From positions 1 through 37,331 of the forward strand of contig NZ_BIMR01000066.1 in assembly GCF_004306155.1 (NCBI RefSeq): DNA of 37,331 nt, given 5' to 3'. Made by a program: the position numbers and the translations under genes. Origin of the DNA: Cellulomonas biazotea. Its GTDB lineage: Bacteria; Actinomycetota; Actinomycetes; Actinomycetales; Cellulomonadaceae. A model generated the notes under the pieces. It was given only the letters and a program-made list of their open reading frames with translations. It searched no databases and was not told the origin of the DNA. Every line of letters begins with the position of its first letter. The stretch's first letter is position 1. Below, piece by piece: positions 1 to 8,404 of this stretch.

Positions 1-1023
1 GTGCGCGCCGAGGAAGTTGACGTACCAGACGTTGAGCAGGCCCATGAGGACGGGCACGTTGCGCTCGAACGGCGTGCCGGCGACGTGCTCGTCGACCGCA
101 CGGAACCCGGCGAGGAACTCGCGGAACGCGTCGGGGCCGATCGCGATCGCGAGCGACGTGCCGATGACGGAGTCGACCGAGTAGCGGCCGCCGACCCAGT
201 CCCAGAACCCGAACGCGTTCGCGGGGTCGATGCCGAACGCCGCGACCTTGTCGAGCGCGGTCGACACCGCGACGAAGTGCTGCGCGACGGCCGCGTTGCG
301 GGCCTCGTCCGTGTCGTCGGTGCCGAGCTGCGCCCACAGCCAGTCGCGCGCCAGCCGCGCGTTCGTCAGGGTCTCCAGCGTGCCGAACGTCTTGGACGCG
401 ACGATGAACAGCGTCGTCGTGGCGTCGAGCCCCTTGACCTTCTCCGCGAGGTCGGTCGGGTCGATGTTCGACACGAAGCGAACCTCGAGGCCGTCCTGCA
501 CGTACGGCTTGAGGGCCTCGTACGCCATGACCGGGCCGAGGTCGGACCCGCCGATGCCGATGTTGACGACGGTCTTCACGCGCTCGCCCGTGACGCCCGT
601 CCACTCGCCCGAGCGCACGCGCTCCGCGAACGCCGACATCTTGGCGAGCTCGGCCTGCACGTCGGCGTCGACGTCCTGCCCGTCGACGACGAGGCGCGGC
701 TCGACGCCCGCGGGACGGCGCAGCGCGGTGTGCAGGACGGCACGGTCCTCGGTCACGTTGATGTGGTCGCCGCGCAGCTGCGCCTGCAGCCGGTCGGCCA
801 GCCCGACCTCGTCGGCGAGGCGCACGAGCAGCGCGAGGGTCTCGTCGGTGACGAGGTTCTTCGACAGGTCGACGTGCAGGTCCGCGAGCGGGAACGACAG
901 GCGCTCGGCGCGCGACGGGTCGGCGGCGAACCAGCCACGCAGGTCGGCGTGCAGCGTCGACTCGTGCGTGCTGAGGTCCTGCCACGCGCTCGTGCTGGTG
1001 GCGTCGATGGGGTGCGAGGACAC
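1..1023 (-). CDS. pgi: Glucose-6-phosphate isomerase, N-terminal 341 residues (runs off window)
   Basis: Cytosolic glycolytic/gluconeogenic enzyme interconverting glucose-6-phosphate and fructose-6-phosphate. The visible 341 residues contain the sugar-phosphate-binding SIS elements: [24 protein letters not shown] and the family signature GGRYSVDS. Full-length family members have about 550 residues, so roughly 200 C-terminal residues, including the catalytic His/Lys region, lie beyond position 1. The start is a GTG at 1023 (protein begins [10 protein letters not shown]) preceded by a GAGGGAG ribosome-binding site. A TAGGTT box on the minus strand (1080-1075) could be its -10, giving a short untranslated leader. 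It is transcribed away from the amino-sugar genes but uses the same fructose-6-phosphate that NagB makes. The frame is intact as far as it can be read; identification is firm. Confidence 0.97.
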   Translation of the reverse strand, partial: MSSHPIDATSTSAWQDLSTHESTLHADLRGWFAADPSRAERLSFPLADLHVDLSKNLVTDETLALLVRLADEVGLADRLQAQLRGDHINVTEDRAVLHTALRRPAGVEPRLVVDGQDVDADVQAELAKMSAFAERVRSGEWTGVTGERVKTVVNIGIGGSDLGPVMAYEALKPYVQDGLEVRFVSNIDPTDLAEKVKGLDATTTLFIVASKTFGTLETLTNARLARDWLWAQLGTDDTDEARNAAVAQHFVAVSTALDKVAAFGIDPANAFGFWDWVGGRYSVDSVIGTSLAIAIGPDAFREFLAGFRAVDEHVAGTPFERNVPVLMGLLNVWYVNFLGAH

Positions 1024-1167
1024 GGGTCTCCCTCTCGGAGCGGATGGTGGGTGCGCGACCGCGCTGGCCGTCCCAACCTAGTGCGCGCCGTCCCGGGGTG
1101 GCACAGGACGTCCGTCCGGGCGACGGGGCGCGGGGGGCGGTGCCCGGGCCGGCCAGGGTGTCGGACG

Positions 1168-1173
1168 TAGGGT
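1168..1173 (+). promoter_or_regulatory. Candidate -10 box TAGGGT of a leaderless promoter
   Basis: TAGGGT ends 6 nt before the GTG start at 1180. No Shine-Dalgarno sequence lies in between, so transcription would begin at or next to the start codon. No clear -35 is visible. Confidence 0.5.
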
Positions 1174-1179
1174 GACCGC

Positions 1180-1500
1180 GTGCGCCGCGTCCCGACCGCC
1201 CTCATCGCCGCCCTCACGCTCGTCGTCGGCTTCGCGGTCGCGCAGGTGAGCGACGTGCGGGCGCTCGGCGGCGCCGTCCTGCTCGCCGGGGGCGCGTGGT
1301 GCGCGGTGCGCGCGTGGCGTCCCGCGGGCGCCCTGCGCACGGTCGTCGTGCTCGTCGTCGCGGCCCTGTGCTTCGTCGCGTCGCACCTGCTGGCCCCTCA
1401 CCTCGGGGCGTGGCCGTCGGTGGCGGTGGTCGCGGCGGTGCTCGCGGCGGTCACGTGGGTCCTGGTCGACCGCCCGGCCGGGGCCGCCGCACGGCGGTAG
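1180..1500 (+). CDS. Small membrane protein, unknown function
   Basis: A 106-residue protein that is almost entirely hydrophobic. Four probable transmembrane helices are visible, at about residues 5-23, 26-44, 50-70 and 76-97, separated by short Arg-containing turns (VRAWRP) and ending in an Arg-rich tail. No catalytic or binding motif is recognisable and I cannot assign a family. The GTG at 1180 is chosen because a TAGGGT box lies 6 nt upstream in the spacing seen for several other first genes here. It sits between divergent pgi and the convergent flavin oxidoreductase remnant (4 bp between the stops), so it looks like a single-gene unit. Codon use matches the neighbours, so it is likely real, but its role is unknown. 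Confidence 0.7.
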   Translation: MRRVPTALIAALTLVVGFAVAQVSDVRALGGAVLLAGGAWCAVRAWRPAGALRTVVVLVVAALCFVASHLLAPHLGAWPSVAVVAAVLAAVTWVLVDRPAGAAARR

Positions 1501-1503
1501 CGC

Positions 1504-2559
1504 TCAGGCCCCGAGCGCCTCGCGGACCAGGGGCGCGACGCGGGTCCCGAGCAGCTCGATCGCGTGCATCGACTCGCGCTGGGGCACGCCCGACAGGTCC
1601 ATCTGGAACGCCTGCCGGTCGTGGCCCAGGACGGCGTGGAGCGCGACGACGCGCTCGGCGACCTCCTCGGGGTGCCCGACGAAGAACGCGCCGCCGCGGG
1701 CGGACTGGGCCTCGAACGCGATGCGGTTCGGCTGGGCGAAGCCGCGCTCGGACGCGATGCGGCGCATCGACTCGTGCCAGTACGGGTAGAAGAGGTCGCG
1801 CGCGGCGCGGCCGTCGTCGGCGACGAACCCGATCCCGGCGACGGAGACGTGCGGCTCGGCGGGGCGGCCCGGTCGTGTGGAGGCGGCGTACGCCTCGCGG
1901 TAGAGGTCGACCAGGGGTGCGAAGGACGCGGGCTGGCCGCCGATGATCGCGTAGCTCACGGGCAGGCCGAGCGTGCCGGCGCGGGCGGACGAGCGCGGGT
2001 TGCCGCCCGTGGCGATCGCGATGCGCAGGTGCTCGCCGAGCCCTGGCTAGTCGAGCGGGCGGGGCAGGACGAGCGCGTCGTCGAGCGGGGCGCGGAACCG
2101 GCCGGACCAGGTGGTGCGCTCGGCGGCGTCGAGGCGCAGCAGCAGGTCGATCTTCTCGTCGAAGAGCGCGTCGTAGTCGTCGAGGGACGCGCCGAACAGG
2201 GGGTAGGACTCGATGAACGAGCCGCGGCCGGCGAGCAGCTCGACGCGCCCGCCCGACAGCAGGTCCATGGTCGAGAACTGCTGGTGCACGCGGACGGGGT
2301 CCTCGGTGGACAGGACGGTGACGGCGCTGCCGACGGTGATCCGCTCGGTCTGGGCGAGGGCGGCGGCGATGACGGTCGACGGCGAGGAGATCGCGTAGTC
2401 GGGCCGGTGGTGCTCGCCGATGCCGACGTAGTCGAGACCGACCTGCTCGGCGAGGCGGATCCGTTCGAGGATCTCGCGCAGGCGCTGCGCGGGGGAGACG
2501 GTCGCTCCGGTGCGCGGGTCGGGGTGAATGTCGCCGAACGTGTACAGGCCGAGCTCCAT
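1504..2559 (-). pseudogene. Luciferase-like (LLM class) flavin-dependent oxidoreductase interrupted by an in-frame TAG
   Basis: Reading from the ATG at 2559, the first 170 codons give a typical LLM-class FMN/F420-dependent monooxygenase start: [11 protein letters not shown], then [34 protein letters not shown] and [17 protein letters not shown]. Codon 171 is TAG (complement of 2047-2049). The same frame then continues without a shift through IAIATGGNPRSSARAG and SYAIIGGQPASFAPL to a natural stop at 1504. Joined, the two parts make about 351 residues, a normal family length, so the gene differs from an intact one by a single codon (CAG to TAG would suffice). The substrate is unknown. It may be a true pseudogene, a recent nonsense mutation or a base-call error. 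The second half could restart at a GTG at 1959, but it would lack the N-terminal half of the TIM barrel. Confidence 0.8.
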
Positions 2560-2723
2560 GCGTCGTGCAACGTGGCAGGGGGAGCGGGTGTTCCGCGCGC
2601 GCGTCGCCGCGGGCTGCGCGTCGTCGCACGTCAGGGGTGCTGGATGCGCTCCCACCTGCGCAGATGTCGGTCGTGTGTCGCGGTCGGAGTGCTCGCGTCG
2701 GGCGTGTGAACGGACGGTCACGA

Positions 2724-2739
2724 TGTGGTCACGGTCACA
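2724..2739. promoter_or_regulatory. CRP/GlxR-like palindrome upstream of the ROK repressor gene
   Basis: TGTGG-N6-TCACA differs at one base from the CRP/FNR-family consensus TGTGA-N6-TCACA. It lies 10 bp upstream of the candidate -35 at 2749, a position suited to an activator or co-repressor linking sugar use to cAMP. The assignment rests on the motif alone. Confidence 0.4.
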
Positions 2740-2748
2740 TCTGGACCC

Positions 2749-2784
2749 TTGACCAGGATTAGTAAGGACGCTCTACTAACAAAC
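2749..2784 (+). promoter_or_regulatory. Promoter with overlapping operator palindrome, ROK repressor gene
   Basis: TTGACC (2749-2754) is a plausible -35, and TACTAA (2774-2779) a plausible -10 lying 5 nt before the GTG at 2785. An exact inverted repeat, TTAGTA (2759-2764) and TACTAA (2774-2779) with 9 bp between, spans the spacer and the -10. A/T-rich palindromes of this kind are known operators of ROK repressors, so autoregulation is likely. The palindrome is seen directly; the protein bound is inferred. Confidence 0.6.
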
Positions 2785-3972
2785 GTGACCTCGACCACCT
2801 CCACCGGCCCGGCCGCCGCCACCGGGACCGCCCGGCGCGTGGGACGCATGCTGCGACCCACCGCCAAGGCGCTGCCCGAGCACGGCCGCGCGCACAACCG
2901 GTCGATGGTCCTCGCGCACCTGTTCCACGTCGGCCCCTCCTCGCGCGCCGACCTCGCGCGCAGCACCGGCCTCACCCGCGTCACCGTCTCCGGCCTCGTC
3001 TCCGAGCTCATCGGGGAGGGGCTCGTCGAGGAGCTCGGCATCCGTGCCGAGGGCAAGGTCGGCAAGCCCGCGACGCTCGTCGGCATGCGGACCGAGGCCT
3101 ACCAGGTCGTCGCCGTCGACCTCACCGACGACCTGCGCCTGCACGGTGCCGTCATGTCGCTCGACGGCGCCGTCGTCGCCCGCCGGTCCGTCCCGCTCGA
3201 CGGCCAGACGGGGGAGCCCGCCGTCGAGCTGCTCGACGCGCTGTGCCGCGACCTGCTCGACGCCGCGCAGCGGCCCGTCATCGGCGTCGGCATCGCGTCG
3301 CCCGGCGTCATCGACCCCGCGGGCGTCGTCGTCCAGGCCCCCAACCGCGGCTGGTACGGCCTCCCGCTCGCCGAGCGGCTCACCGCCTCGCTCGGCGTCC
3401 CCGTGCACGTCGCCAACGACGCCAACACCCGCGCGCTCGCCGAGTTCACCTACGGCGACGCGAGCGGCAAGGGCACCATCGTCGTCACCGTCGGCCAGGG
3501 CGTCGGCGCCGGGATCGTCGTCGACGGCGCCCTCGTGCTCGGCCGCCACCACGCCGCCGGCGAGATCGGCCACGTGACCGTCGTCGACGGCACCGTCCCC
3601 GGCCAGGTGCCCGCGCCCTGCGCGTGCGGCCGCGCCGGCTGCCTCGAGACGGTGCTCTCCGTCCCCGCCCTGCGGCTCGCCGTCGCCGGGGACCCCCAGG
3701 AGTCCGACGCGCACCTCGCGTCGGTCGGACGGCTGCTGGGCATCGCCCTCGCACCCGTCGTCAGCGCGCTCGACCTCGCAGACGTCCTGCTCTCCGGCCC
3801 CCCGGAGCTGCTGGACGGCCCCCTGCGCGAGTCGGCGCTCGCCACCCTCCGCGCCCGGACCATGCCCGTCATCGGCGACGGCCTGGCCCTGCGGATGGGC
3901 TCCCTCGACGAGGACGGGACCCTCGCAGGCGCGACGGTCCTCGTCCTGTCAGGTCAGCTCGGGGTCACGTGA
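2785..3972 (+). CDS. ROK-family transcriptional repressor of the amino-sugar cluster
   Basis: A 395-residue DNA-binding regulator. A winged helix-turn-helix lies at about residues 35-90 (MVLAHLFHVGPSSRADLARS then TGLTRVTVSGLVSELIGEGL), followed by a ROK domain. The zinc motif CACGRAGCLE (Cys279, 281 and 286) and GEIGH sugar-binding motif are intact, and the Asp of VANDAN is kept. The ATP-binding DxGGT motif is replaced by VDLTDD, as usual in repressors that bind sugar but do not phosphorylate it. The GTG at 2785 is chosen because it follows the -10/operator. The frame is also open upstream to 2725, but that would place coding sequence over the promoter. It is followed by a hairpin and the DasA-like transporter, so the effector is probably an amino sugar or its phosphate. 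Confidence 0.9.
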   Translation: MTSTTSTGPAAATGTARRVGRMLRPTAKALPEHGRAHNRSMVLAHLFHVGPSSRADLARSTGLTRVTVSGLVSELIGEGLVEELGIRAEGKVGKPATLVGMRTEAYQVVAVDLTDDLRLHGAVMSLDGAVVARRSVPLDGQTGEPAVELLDALCRDLLDAAQRPVIGVGIASPGVIDPAGVVVQAPNRGWYGLPLAERLTASLGVPVHVANDANTRALAEFTYGDASGKGTIVVTVGQGVGAGIVVDGALVLGRHHAAGEIGHVTVVDGTVPGQVPAPCACGRAGCLETVLSVPALRLAVAGDPQESDAHLASVGRLLGIALAPVVSALDLADVLLSGPPELLDGPLRESALATLRARTMPVIGDGLALRMGSLDEDGTLAGATVLVLSGQLGVT

Positions 3973-3983
3973 CGACCCCGAGC
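3957..3983 (+). terminator. Hairpin overlapping the ROK repressor stop codon
   Basis: A perfect 10-bp stem, GCTCGGGGTC (3957-3966) and GACCCCGAGC (3974-3983), with a 7-nt loop containing the end of the stop region. No T-tract follows. It could reduce readthrough from the repressor into the transporter genes, or protect the downstream mRNA end. Confidence 0.5.
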
Positions 3984-4058
3984 CGACCCCTTGCAGTCGG
4001 AACCACCACCCCGGCGACGCCGTACGGCGCTCGCCTCGCTCACGGGAGGAACCCCAAC

Positions 4059-5384
4059 GTGAAGATGCTACGTTTCGCGGCCGTCGGCGTGGCAGCCGCG
4101 CTCACGCTCACGGCGTGCAGCTCGGGCGACGACCCCAGCTCGGACCCGTCCGAGGCCGGCACCCCCGAGCCGGCCACGATCAAGCTCTGGCTCAACGGCA
4201 CCGACACCGGTGACGCGCTGCGCGAGTACCTCGTGACGACGTTCGAGGCCGAGAACCCCGGCTCGAAGCTCGTCATCGAGGAGCAGGACTGGAGCGGGCT
4301 CGTCCCGCGCCTGCAGACCGCGCTCGCCTCCGAGGACCAGACGCCCGACGTCGTGGAGATCGGCAACACCCAGTCCGCGACGTTCACCTACGCGGGCGCG
4401 TTCTCCGACATCAGCGACCTGTACGAGGAGGTCGGCGGGGCCAAGCTCCTGCAGGGCTTCGTCGACGCGGGCATCGCCGACGGCAAGAACTACGCGCTGC
4501 CCTACTACTCGGGCGCCCGCGCGGTCTTCTACAACAAGGACATGTTCGCCGCCGCCGGCGTCGAGGTGCCGACGACCATCGCCGAGTTCGGCGAGGCCGC
4601 CAAGAAGCTCCAGTCCGACTCGGTCTCCGGCTTCTGGTTCCCCGGCCAGGACTGGTACAACGGCGCCACCTGGCTCTACACCGCGGGCGGCGACTTCGCG
4701 GTGCAGGAGGGCGACGAGTGGAAGGGCGCCCTGTCCGAGCCGAAGTCGATCGAGGGCCTCGAGCAGGTCGCCGACCTGTTCGCGAACGCCACGAACGCGC
4801 CGGCCGACTCCGACTCGAACGAGCCGTGGGTCCCGTTCAACGCCGGCCAGGCCGCGATGTTCTCCGCCCCGACGTGGGCGCGGTGGAGCATCGACCTGCC
4901 GCAGTGCAACAAGGGCGTCGACCCGGACGACACGTCCGACGAGGCCAAGGCCCTGCGCGGCGAGCAGCAGGCCTGCAACGAGGAGCACACCGGCGTCTTC
5001 GCGATGCCGGGCAACGCCGCGGGTGACTACGCCACCGCCTTCGCGGGCGGCTCGAACATCGCCGTCGCCGCGAAGTCGAAGAACCAGGACCTCGCCAAGA
5101 GCCTGGTCCGGATCATCTACTCGCCCGAGTTCCAGCAGATGCTCGGCGAGAACGGCCTGATCCCGGGCAACACGGAGTACGCGTCGTCGATGGGTGACGA
5201 CGTCTACGCCCAGGCCGCGATCTCGGCCGCGCTCAACGCGAAGCTCACGCCGGCCGCCGAGAAGTGGGCGGACGTCGAGGGCGACCGCATCCTGGAGGAC
5301 TTCTTCCAGCAGATCGCCACGGGCGCCGACGTCGCGGAGGCTGCCGCGGCTGCGGACCAGCTCCTGGCGGACACGCTCAACTGA
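4059..5384 (+). CDS. Sugar ABC transporter substrate-binding lipoprotein, DasA-like
   Basis: A 441-residue exported binding protein of the CUT1 sugar importer family. The start is GTG 4059 with GGGAGGA 8 nt upstream. The signal peptide ends in lipobox LTAC, so Cys20 should carry the lipid anchor. The fold begins TIKLWLNGTD, followed by TPDVVEIGNTQ, YALPYYSGARAVFYNKDMF and GNAAGDYATAFAGGSNIAVA. These segments resemble the Streptomyces chitobiose-binding protein DasA more than maltose- or cellobiose-binding proteins; this is from memory of the family and not an alignment. Together with the kinase and NagB downstream it suggests an amino sugar or chitooligosaccharide as ligand. It is separated from the permeases by 109 bp holding two overlapping hairpins, a common way to express binding protein in excess. 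Confidence 0.92.
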   Translation: MKMLRFAAVGVAAALTLTACSSGDDPSSDPSEAGTPEPATIKLWLNGTDTGDALREYLVTTFEAENPGSKLVIEEQDWSGLVPRLQTALASEDQTPDVVEIGNTQSATFTYAGAFSDISDLYEEVGGAKLLQGFVDAGIADGKNYALPYYSGARAVFYNKDMFAAAGVEVPTTIAEFGEAAKKLQSDSVSGFWFPGQDWYNGATWLYTAGGDFAVQEGDEWKGALSEPKSIEGLEQVADLFANATNAPADSDSNEPWVPFNAGQAAMFSAPTWARWSIDLPQCNKGVDPDDTSDEAKALRGEQQACNEEHTGVFAMPGNAAGDYATAFAGGSNIAVAAKSKNQDLAKSLVRIIYSPEFQQMLGENGLIPGNTEYASSMGDDVYAQAAISAALNAKLTPAAEKWADVEGDRILEDFFQQIATGADVAEAAAAADQLLADTLN

Positions 5385-5390
5385 TCACCG

Positions 5391-5454
5391 ACCGGCCGGG
5401 CGCTCGCACGCGCAGCACCCGGCCGGTTCTGGTCCGGCGCGGCCGGGTGCTGCG
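5391..5454 (+). promoter_or_regulatory. Two overlapping, mutually exclusive RNA hairpins between binding protein and permease genes
   Basis: Hairpin A pairs ACCGGCCGGG (5391-5400) with CCCGGCCGGT (5418-5427), a perfect 10-bp stem. Hairpin B pairs 5411-5425 with 5440-5454, a perfect 15-bp stem containing GCAGCACCCGGCC and its complement. Both use 5418-5425, so only one can form at a time. Hairpin B ends 26 nt before the AGGAG ribosome-binding site at 5481. Confidence 0.7.
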
Positions 5455-5493
5455 ACCCGCAGCCCCGGCCGTTCCACCGAAGGAGCTCCACGC

Positions 5494-6435
5494 ATGGCAG
5501 CCACCGCCCCCGCGGTCGACGTCACCGGCGCCGCGCCGGTCACGCCCCGCCGCCGGCGCCCCCCGTTCGGCGCCTACGGCCTGCTCGTCCCCGCCGCCGT
5601 CGTCATCGGCGTCGCGCTCGGCTACCCCCTGGTCCGGCAGTTCGTCATCTCCTTCCAGGAGTACGGGCTGCGCCAGCAGTTCGGCCAGCCGGCCGAGTGG
5701 GTCGGCCTCGCGAACTACACCGACCTGCTGACCGACCCGTACGTCTGGACGGTCATCGGCCGCTCCATCCTGTTCTGCCTGCTCAACGCGGCCGTGACCA
5801 TGGTGGTCGGCGTCGCGCTCGCGGTCCTCATGTCGCGCGTCGGCAAGGTCGCCCGCACGACGCTGCAGGTCTCGCTGCTGCTCGCCTGGGGCACCCCCGT
5901 GCTCGCGTCGATGACGGTGTGGCAGTGGCTGTTCGACACCCAGTACGGCGTCATCAACTGGGTCCTGTCGGAGGTCCTCGGGATCGACTCGATGGCGGGC
6001 CACTCGTGGATCATCGAGCCGCTGTCGTTCTACTTCGTCGCGACCGTCATCGTCGTGTGGATGTCGGTGCCGTTCGTCGTGTTCTCGGTCTACGCCGGCC
6101 TGCTGCAGGTGCCCGAGGAGACGATGGAGGCCGCCCAGCTCGACGGTGCGTCCGGCTGGCAGCGGTTCTGGGGCATCACGATCCCGATGATGCGGCCCGT
6201 CCTGTCGATCGTCATGCTGCTGCAGGTCATCTGGGACCTCAAGGTGTTCACGCAGATCTACGTCCTGCAGCGCGCCGGTGCGCCCACGCGGGACACGAAC
6301 CTGCTCGGCACCCTCATCTACTCGTACGCGGGCGAGTTCTCGAAGGCCGGTGCGCTGGCCACGATCATGCTCGTCATCACGCTCGCCCTGACCGGGTTCT
6401 ACATCCGGCAGATGCTCAAGGAGGACGAGCTGTGA
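5494..6435 (+). CDS. Sugar ABC transporter permease, MalF/DasB type
   Basis: A 313-residue integral membrane subunit of the CUT1 importer. ATG 5494 follows AGGAG at 5481-5485. A Pro/Arg-rich cytoplasmic N-terminus is followed by six probable membrane spans, beginning with AYGLLVPAAVVIGVALGYPL. The cytoplasmic EAA loop that docks the ATPase reads EAAQLDGASGWQRFWGITIP, with the conserved EAA---G spacing. WQWLFDTQYGVINWVL is typical of the MalF-like subunit of actinobacterial sugar importers. The gene overlaps the next permease by 4 bp (GTGA). No ATPase is encoded in the cluster, so, as for many actinobacterial CUT1 systems, a shared MsiK-type ATPase elsewhere is probably used. Confidence 0.95.
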   Translation: MAATAPAVDVTGAAPVTPRRRRPPFGAYGLLVPAAVVIGVALGYPLVRQFVISFQEYGLRQQFGQPAEWVGLANYTDLLTDPYVWTVIGRSILFCLLNAAVTMVVGVALAVLMSRVGKVARTTLQVSLLLAWGTPVLASMTVWQWLFDTQYGVINWVLSEVLGIDSMAGHSWIIEPLSFYFVATVIVVWMSVPFVVFSVYAGLLQVPEETMEAAQLDGASGWQRFWGITIPMMRPVLSIVMLLQVIWDLKVFTQIYVLQRAGAPTRDTNLLGTLIYSYAGEFSKAGALATIMLVITLALTGFYIRQMLKEDEL

Positions 6436-7370
6436 GCGCGCTCGCCACACCCCCCGCCCCCGCGCCGCACGGCGTCCCCGAGGTCGCGTCCGCCCCGGCC
6501 CGCCCGGCCCGCCGTCGCGCGTCCGCCGAGTCGGGACGCACGGCGTCGCCGCTCGCGCGCCGCCTGCTCGGGCTCGTCGCCGTGCTCGTCGCGCTCGCGT
6601 GGGTCTTCCCGATCTACTGGATGATCAACAGCGCGTTCCTGCCGCTGAACAAGCTGCAGGCGCCCGACCCGACGTTCCTGCCGTTCGGCGGCACGCTGTC
6701 GAACTTCCGGGGCGTCGTGCAGGACCCGACGTTCTGGGCCGCGATGCGCGTGTCCCTGGCGGTCGTCGTCATCGTGCTGCTCGCCGCGCTGATGTTCGCG
6801 TTCCTCGCGGCGCTCGCCGTCAGCCGGTTCCGGTTCCGGGGGCGCAAGTCGTTCATCCTCACGATCCTGGTCGTGCAGATGATCCCCGCCGAGGGCCTGT
6901 TCATCTCGCAGTACCAGATGCTCGACGGCTGGGACCTCGTCAACAAGGTGTCGGGGCTCGCGCTCGTCTACACCGCGGCGATCCTGCCGTTCACGATCTG
7001 GATGCTGCGCGGCTTCGTCGCGGGTGTGCCGATCGAGCTCGAGGAGGCCGCGATGGTCGACGGCCTCTCGCGGGTCGGCGCCTTCTTCCGCATCACCTTC
7101 CCCCTGCTGGCCCCCGGCCTGGTCGCCTCCGGCGTCTACGGGTTCCTGCAGGCGTGGAACGAGTACACGCTCGCGCTCGTCGTCATGACGGACCCCGCCC
7201 AGCGCACCCTGCCGCTGTGGCTGCAGGGCCTCGTGGAGGCCAACCGGGCGACCGACTGGGGTGTCGTCATGGCCGGCGCGTCGGTCATCGCGATCCCCGT
7301 GATCGTGTTCTTCCTGTTCGTGCAGGGGAAGATGACGTCCGGCCTGGTGGCGGGCGCGGTGAAGGGCTGA
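6432..7370 (+). CDS. Sugar ABC transporter permease, MalG/DasC type
   Basis: A 312-residue second permease subunit. The GTG at 6432 overlaps the preceding stop (GTGA), giving translational coupling and 1:1 production with its partner. A 45-residue Ala/Pro/Arg-rich cytoplasmic leader precedes six probable spans, starting with LLGLVAVLVALAWVFPIYWM. The EAA motif is EEAAMVDGLSRVGAFFRITF, and the usual MalG C-terminal half includes FLQAWNEYTLALVV. It ends with the membrane anchor VIVFFLFVQGKM and a short cytoplasmic tail. One base separates its stop from the start of the ROK kinase, so transport and phosphorylation are co-expressed. Confidence 0.95.
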   Translation: MSALATPPAPAPHGVPEVASAPARPARRRASAESGRTASPLARRLLGLVAVLVALAWVFPIYWMINSAFLPLNKLQAPDPTFLPFGGTLSNFRGVVQDPTFWAAMRVSLAVVVIVLLAALMFAFLAALAVSRFRFRGRKSFILTILVVQMIPAEGLFISQYQMLDGWDLVNKVSGLALVYTAAILPFTIWMLRGFVAGVPIELEEAAMVDGLSRVGAFFRITFPLLAPGLVASGVYGFLQAWNEYTLALVVMTDPAQRTLPLWLQGLVEANRATDWGVVMAGASVIAIPVIVFFLFVQGKMTSGLVAGAVKG

Positions 7371-7371
7371 C

Positions 7372-8334
7372 GTGGACACGCGTGGGAACGGGACGGGCGG
7401 CTGGTCCGTCGGTCTCGACATCGGGGGCAGCAAGGTGCTCGGCGTCGCGCTCGACCCTTCGGGCGCGGTGCGCCACGAGGTGCGGGCGTCGACCGTCCGA
7501 GGTCTGGACGGCGTCGTCTCGGGTGCCGTCGCGGCGGTCGAGCGGCTCGCGGACCTGGCCGGGGTCGCCGTGGGCGACCTGTCGGGCGTCGGTCTGGGGC
7601 TGCCGGGCGTCGTGGACGTCGCGGCGGGCACGGTCGAGCACGCCGTGAACCTCGGCATCGAGGCACGGGTCGGGCTCGCGGCGCTCGTCGCGGAGCGCGT
7701 CGGCGCGGTGCCGGTGCGGCTGGAGAACGACCTCAACGCGGCGGTCGTCGGTGCGGCGCAGTTCGTCGCCCCGCACGACGCCGACGGCGGGCGCGACCTC
7801 GCGTTCCTCGCGCTCGGCACGGGCCTGGCCGCGGGCCTGCTGCTCGACGGCCGGCTGCGGCGCGGGTCCCAGGGGGCGGCCGGCGAGATCGGTCACCTGA
7901 CGTTCGTGCCCGACGGCCTGCCGTGCAAGTGCGGGCAGGCGGGCTGCCTCGAGCAGTACGCGTCCGGCTCGGCGCTCGACGCCGCGTGGCCCAGCCGCAC
8001 GGGTGCGCCCGCGCCGGCCGAGGTCTTCGCGGCGGCGGCGGCCGGCGACCCGCGGGCCGTCGACCTGCGCGACCAGTTCGCGACGGCGGTCGCGGCGGCC
8101 GTGCGCGTCCTCGTGCTCACGTGCGACGTCCGGCACGTGGTGGTCGGTGGCGGCGTGAGCGCGGTGGGGGAGCCGCTGCTCGACGCGGTGCGCGGCGTCC
8201 TGGACCGTGCGGCGCGCACGTCGGCGTTCCTCGAGTCGATGCGCCTCGCCGAGCGCGTGACCCTGGCACCCTCGGGGGTGCCGGTCGGTGCCGTCGGTGC
8301 CGCGCTCGTGGGCCGCGGGGACGTCACGGCATGA
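7372..8334 (+). CDS. ROK-family sugar kinase, probable amino-sugar kinase
   Basis: A 320-residue cytoplasmic kinase expected to phosphorylate the imported sugar at O6 with ATP. The ATP-phosphate loop LDIGGSK (from Asp16) is intact, unlike in the repressor of this cluster. The catalytic Asp lies in LENDLNAA, the sugar-binding motif is GEIGH, and the zinc site is CKCGQAGCLEQ (Cys185, 187 and 192). There is no DNA-binding domain. The start GTG 7372 follows the permease stop by one base. With nagB next, N-acetylglucosamine or glucosamine is the most likely substrate. Related ROK kinases also act on glucose or mannose, so specificity is inferred from context. Confidence 0.9.
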   Translation: MDTRGNGTGGWSVGLDIGGSKVLGVALDPSGAVRHEVRASTVRGLDGVVSGAVAAVERLADLAGVAVGDLSGVGLGLPGVVDVAAGTVEHAVNLGIEARVGLAALVAERVGAVPVRLENDLNAAVVGAAQFVAPHDADGGRDLAFLALGTGLAAGLLLDGRLRRGSQGAAGEIGHLTFVPDGLPCKCGQAGCLEQYASGSALDAAWPSRTGAPAPAEVFAAAAAGDPRAVDLRDQFATAVAAAVRVLVLTCDVRHVVVGGGVSAVGEPLLDAVRGVLDRAARTSAFLESMRLAERVTLAPSGVPVGAVGAALVGRGDVTA

Positions 8335-8350
8335 CCGTCGCCGCCCGTCA

Positions 8351-8371
8351 CCGGGGCCGTCGCGGCCCCGG
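8351..8371 (+). other. Intercistronic hairpin between sugar kinase and nagB
   Basis: A perfect 9-bp stem, CCGGGGCCG and CGGCCCCGG, with a 3-nt TCG loop in the 70-bp gap before nagB. It may act as a partial terminator or mRNA stabiliser and so set the NagB level apart from the transporter. No T-run follows. Confidence 0.5.
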
Positions 8372-8404
8372 CCACCCGCTCGACCGCTCGGAAGGGACCC
8401 GCTG

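Noticed and set aside
3243-4058. Upstream extension of the sugar-binding protein reading frame
   Set aside because: It overlaps the ROK repressor gene and is Arg/Pro-rich noise; the GTG at 4059 has a ribosome-binding site and starts a lipoprotein signal peptide.
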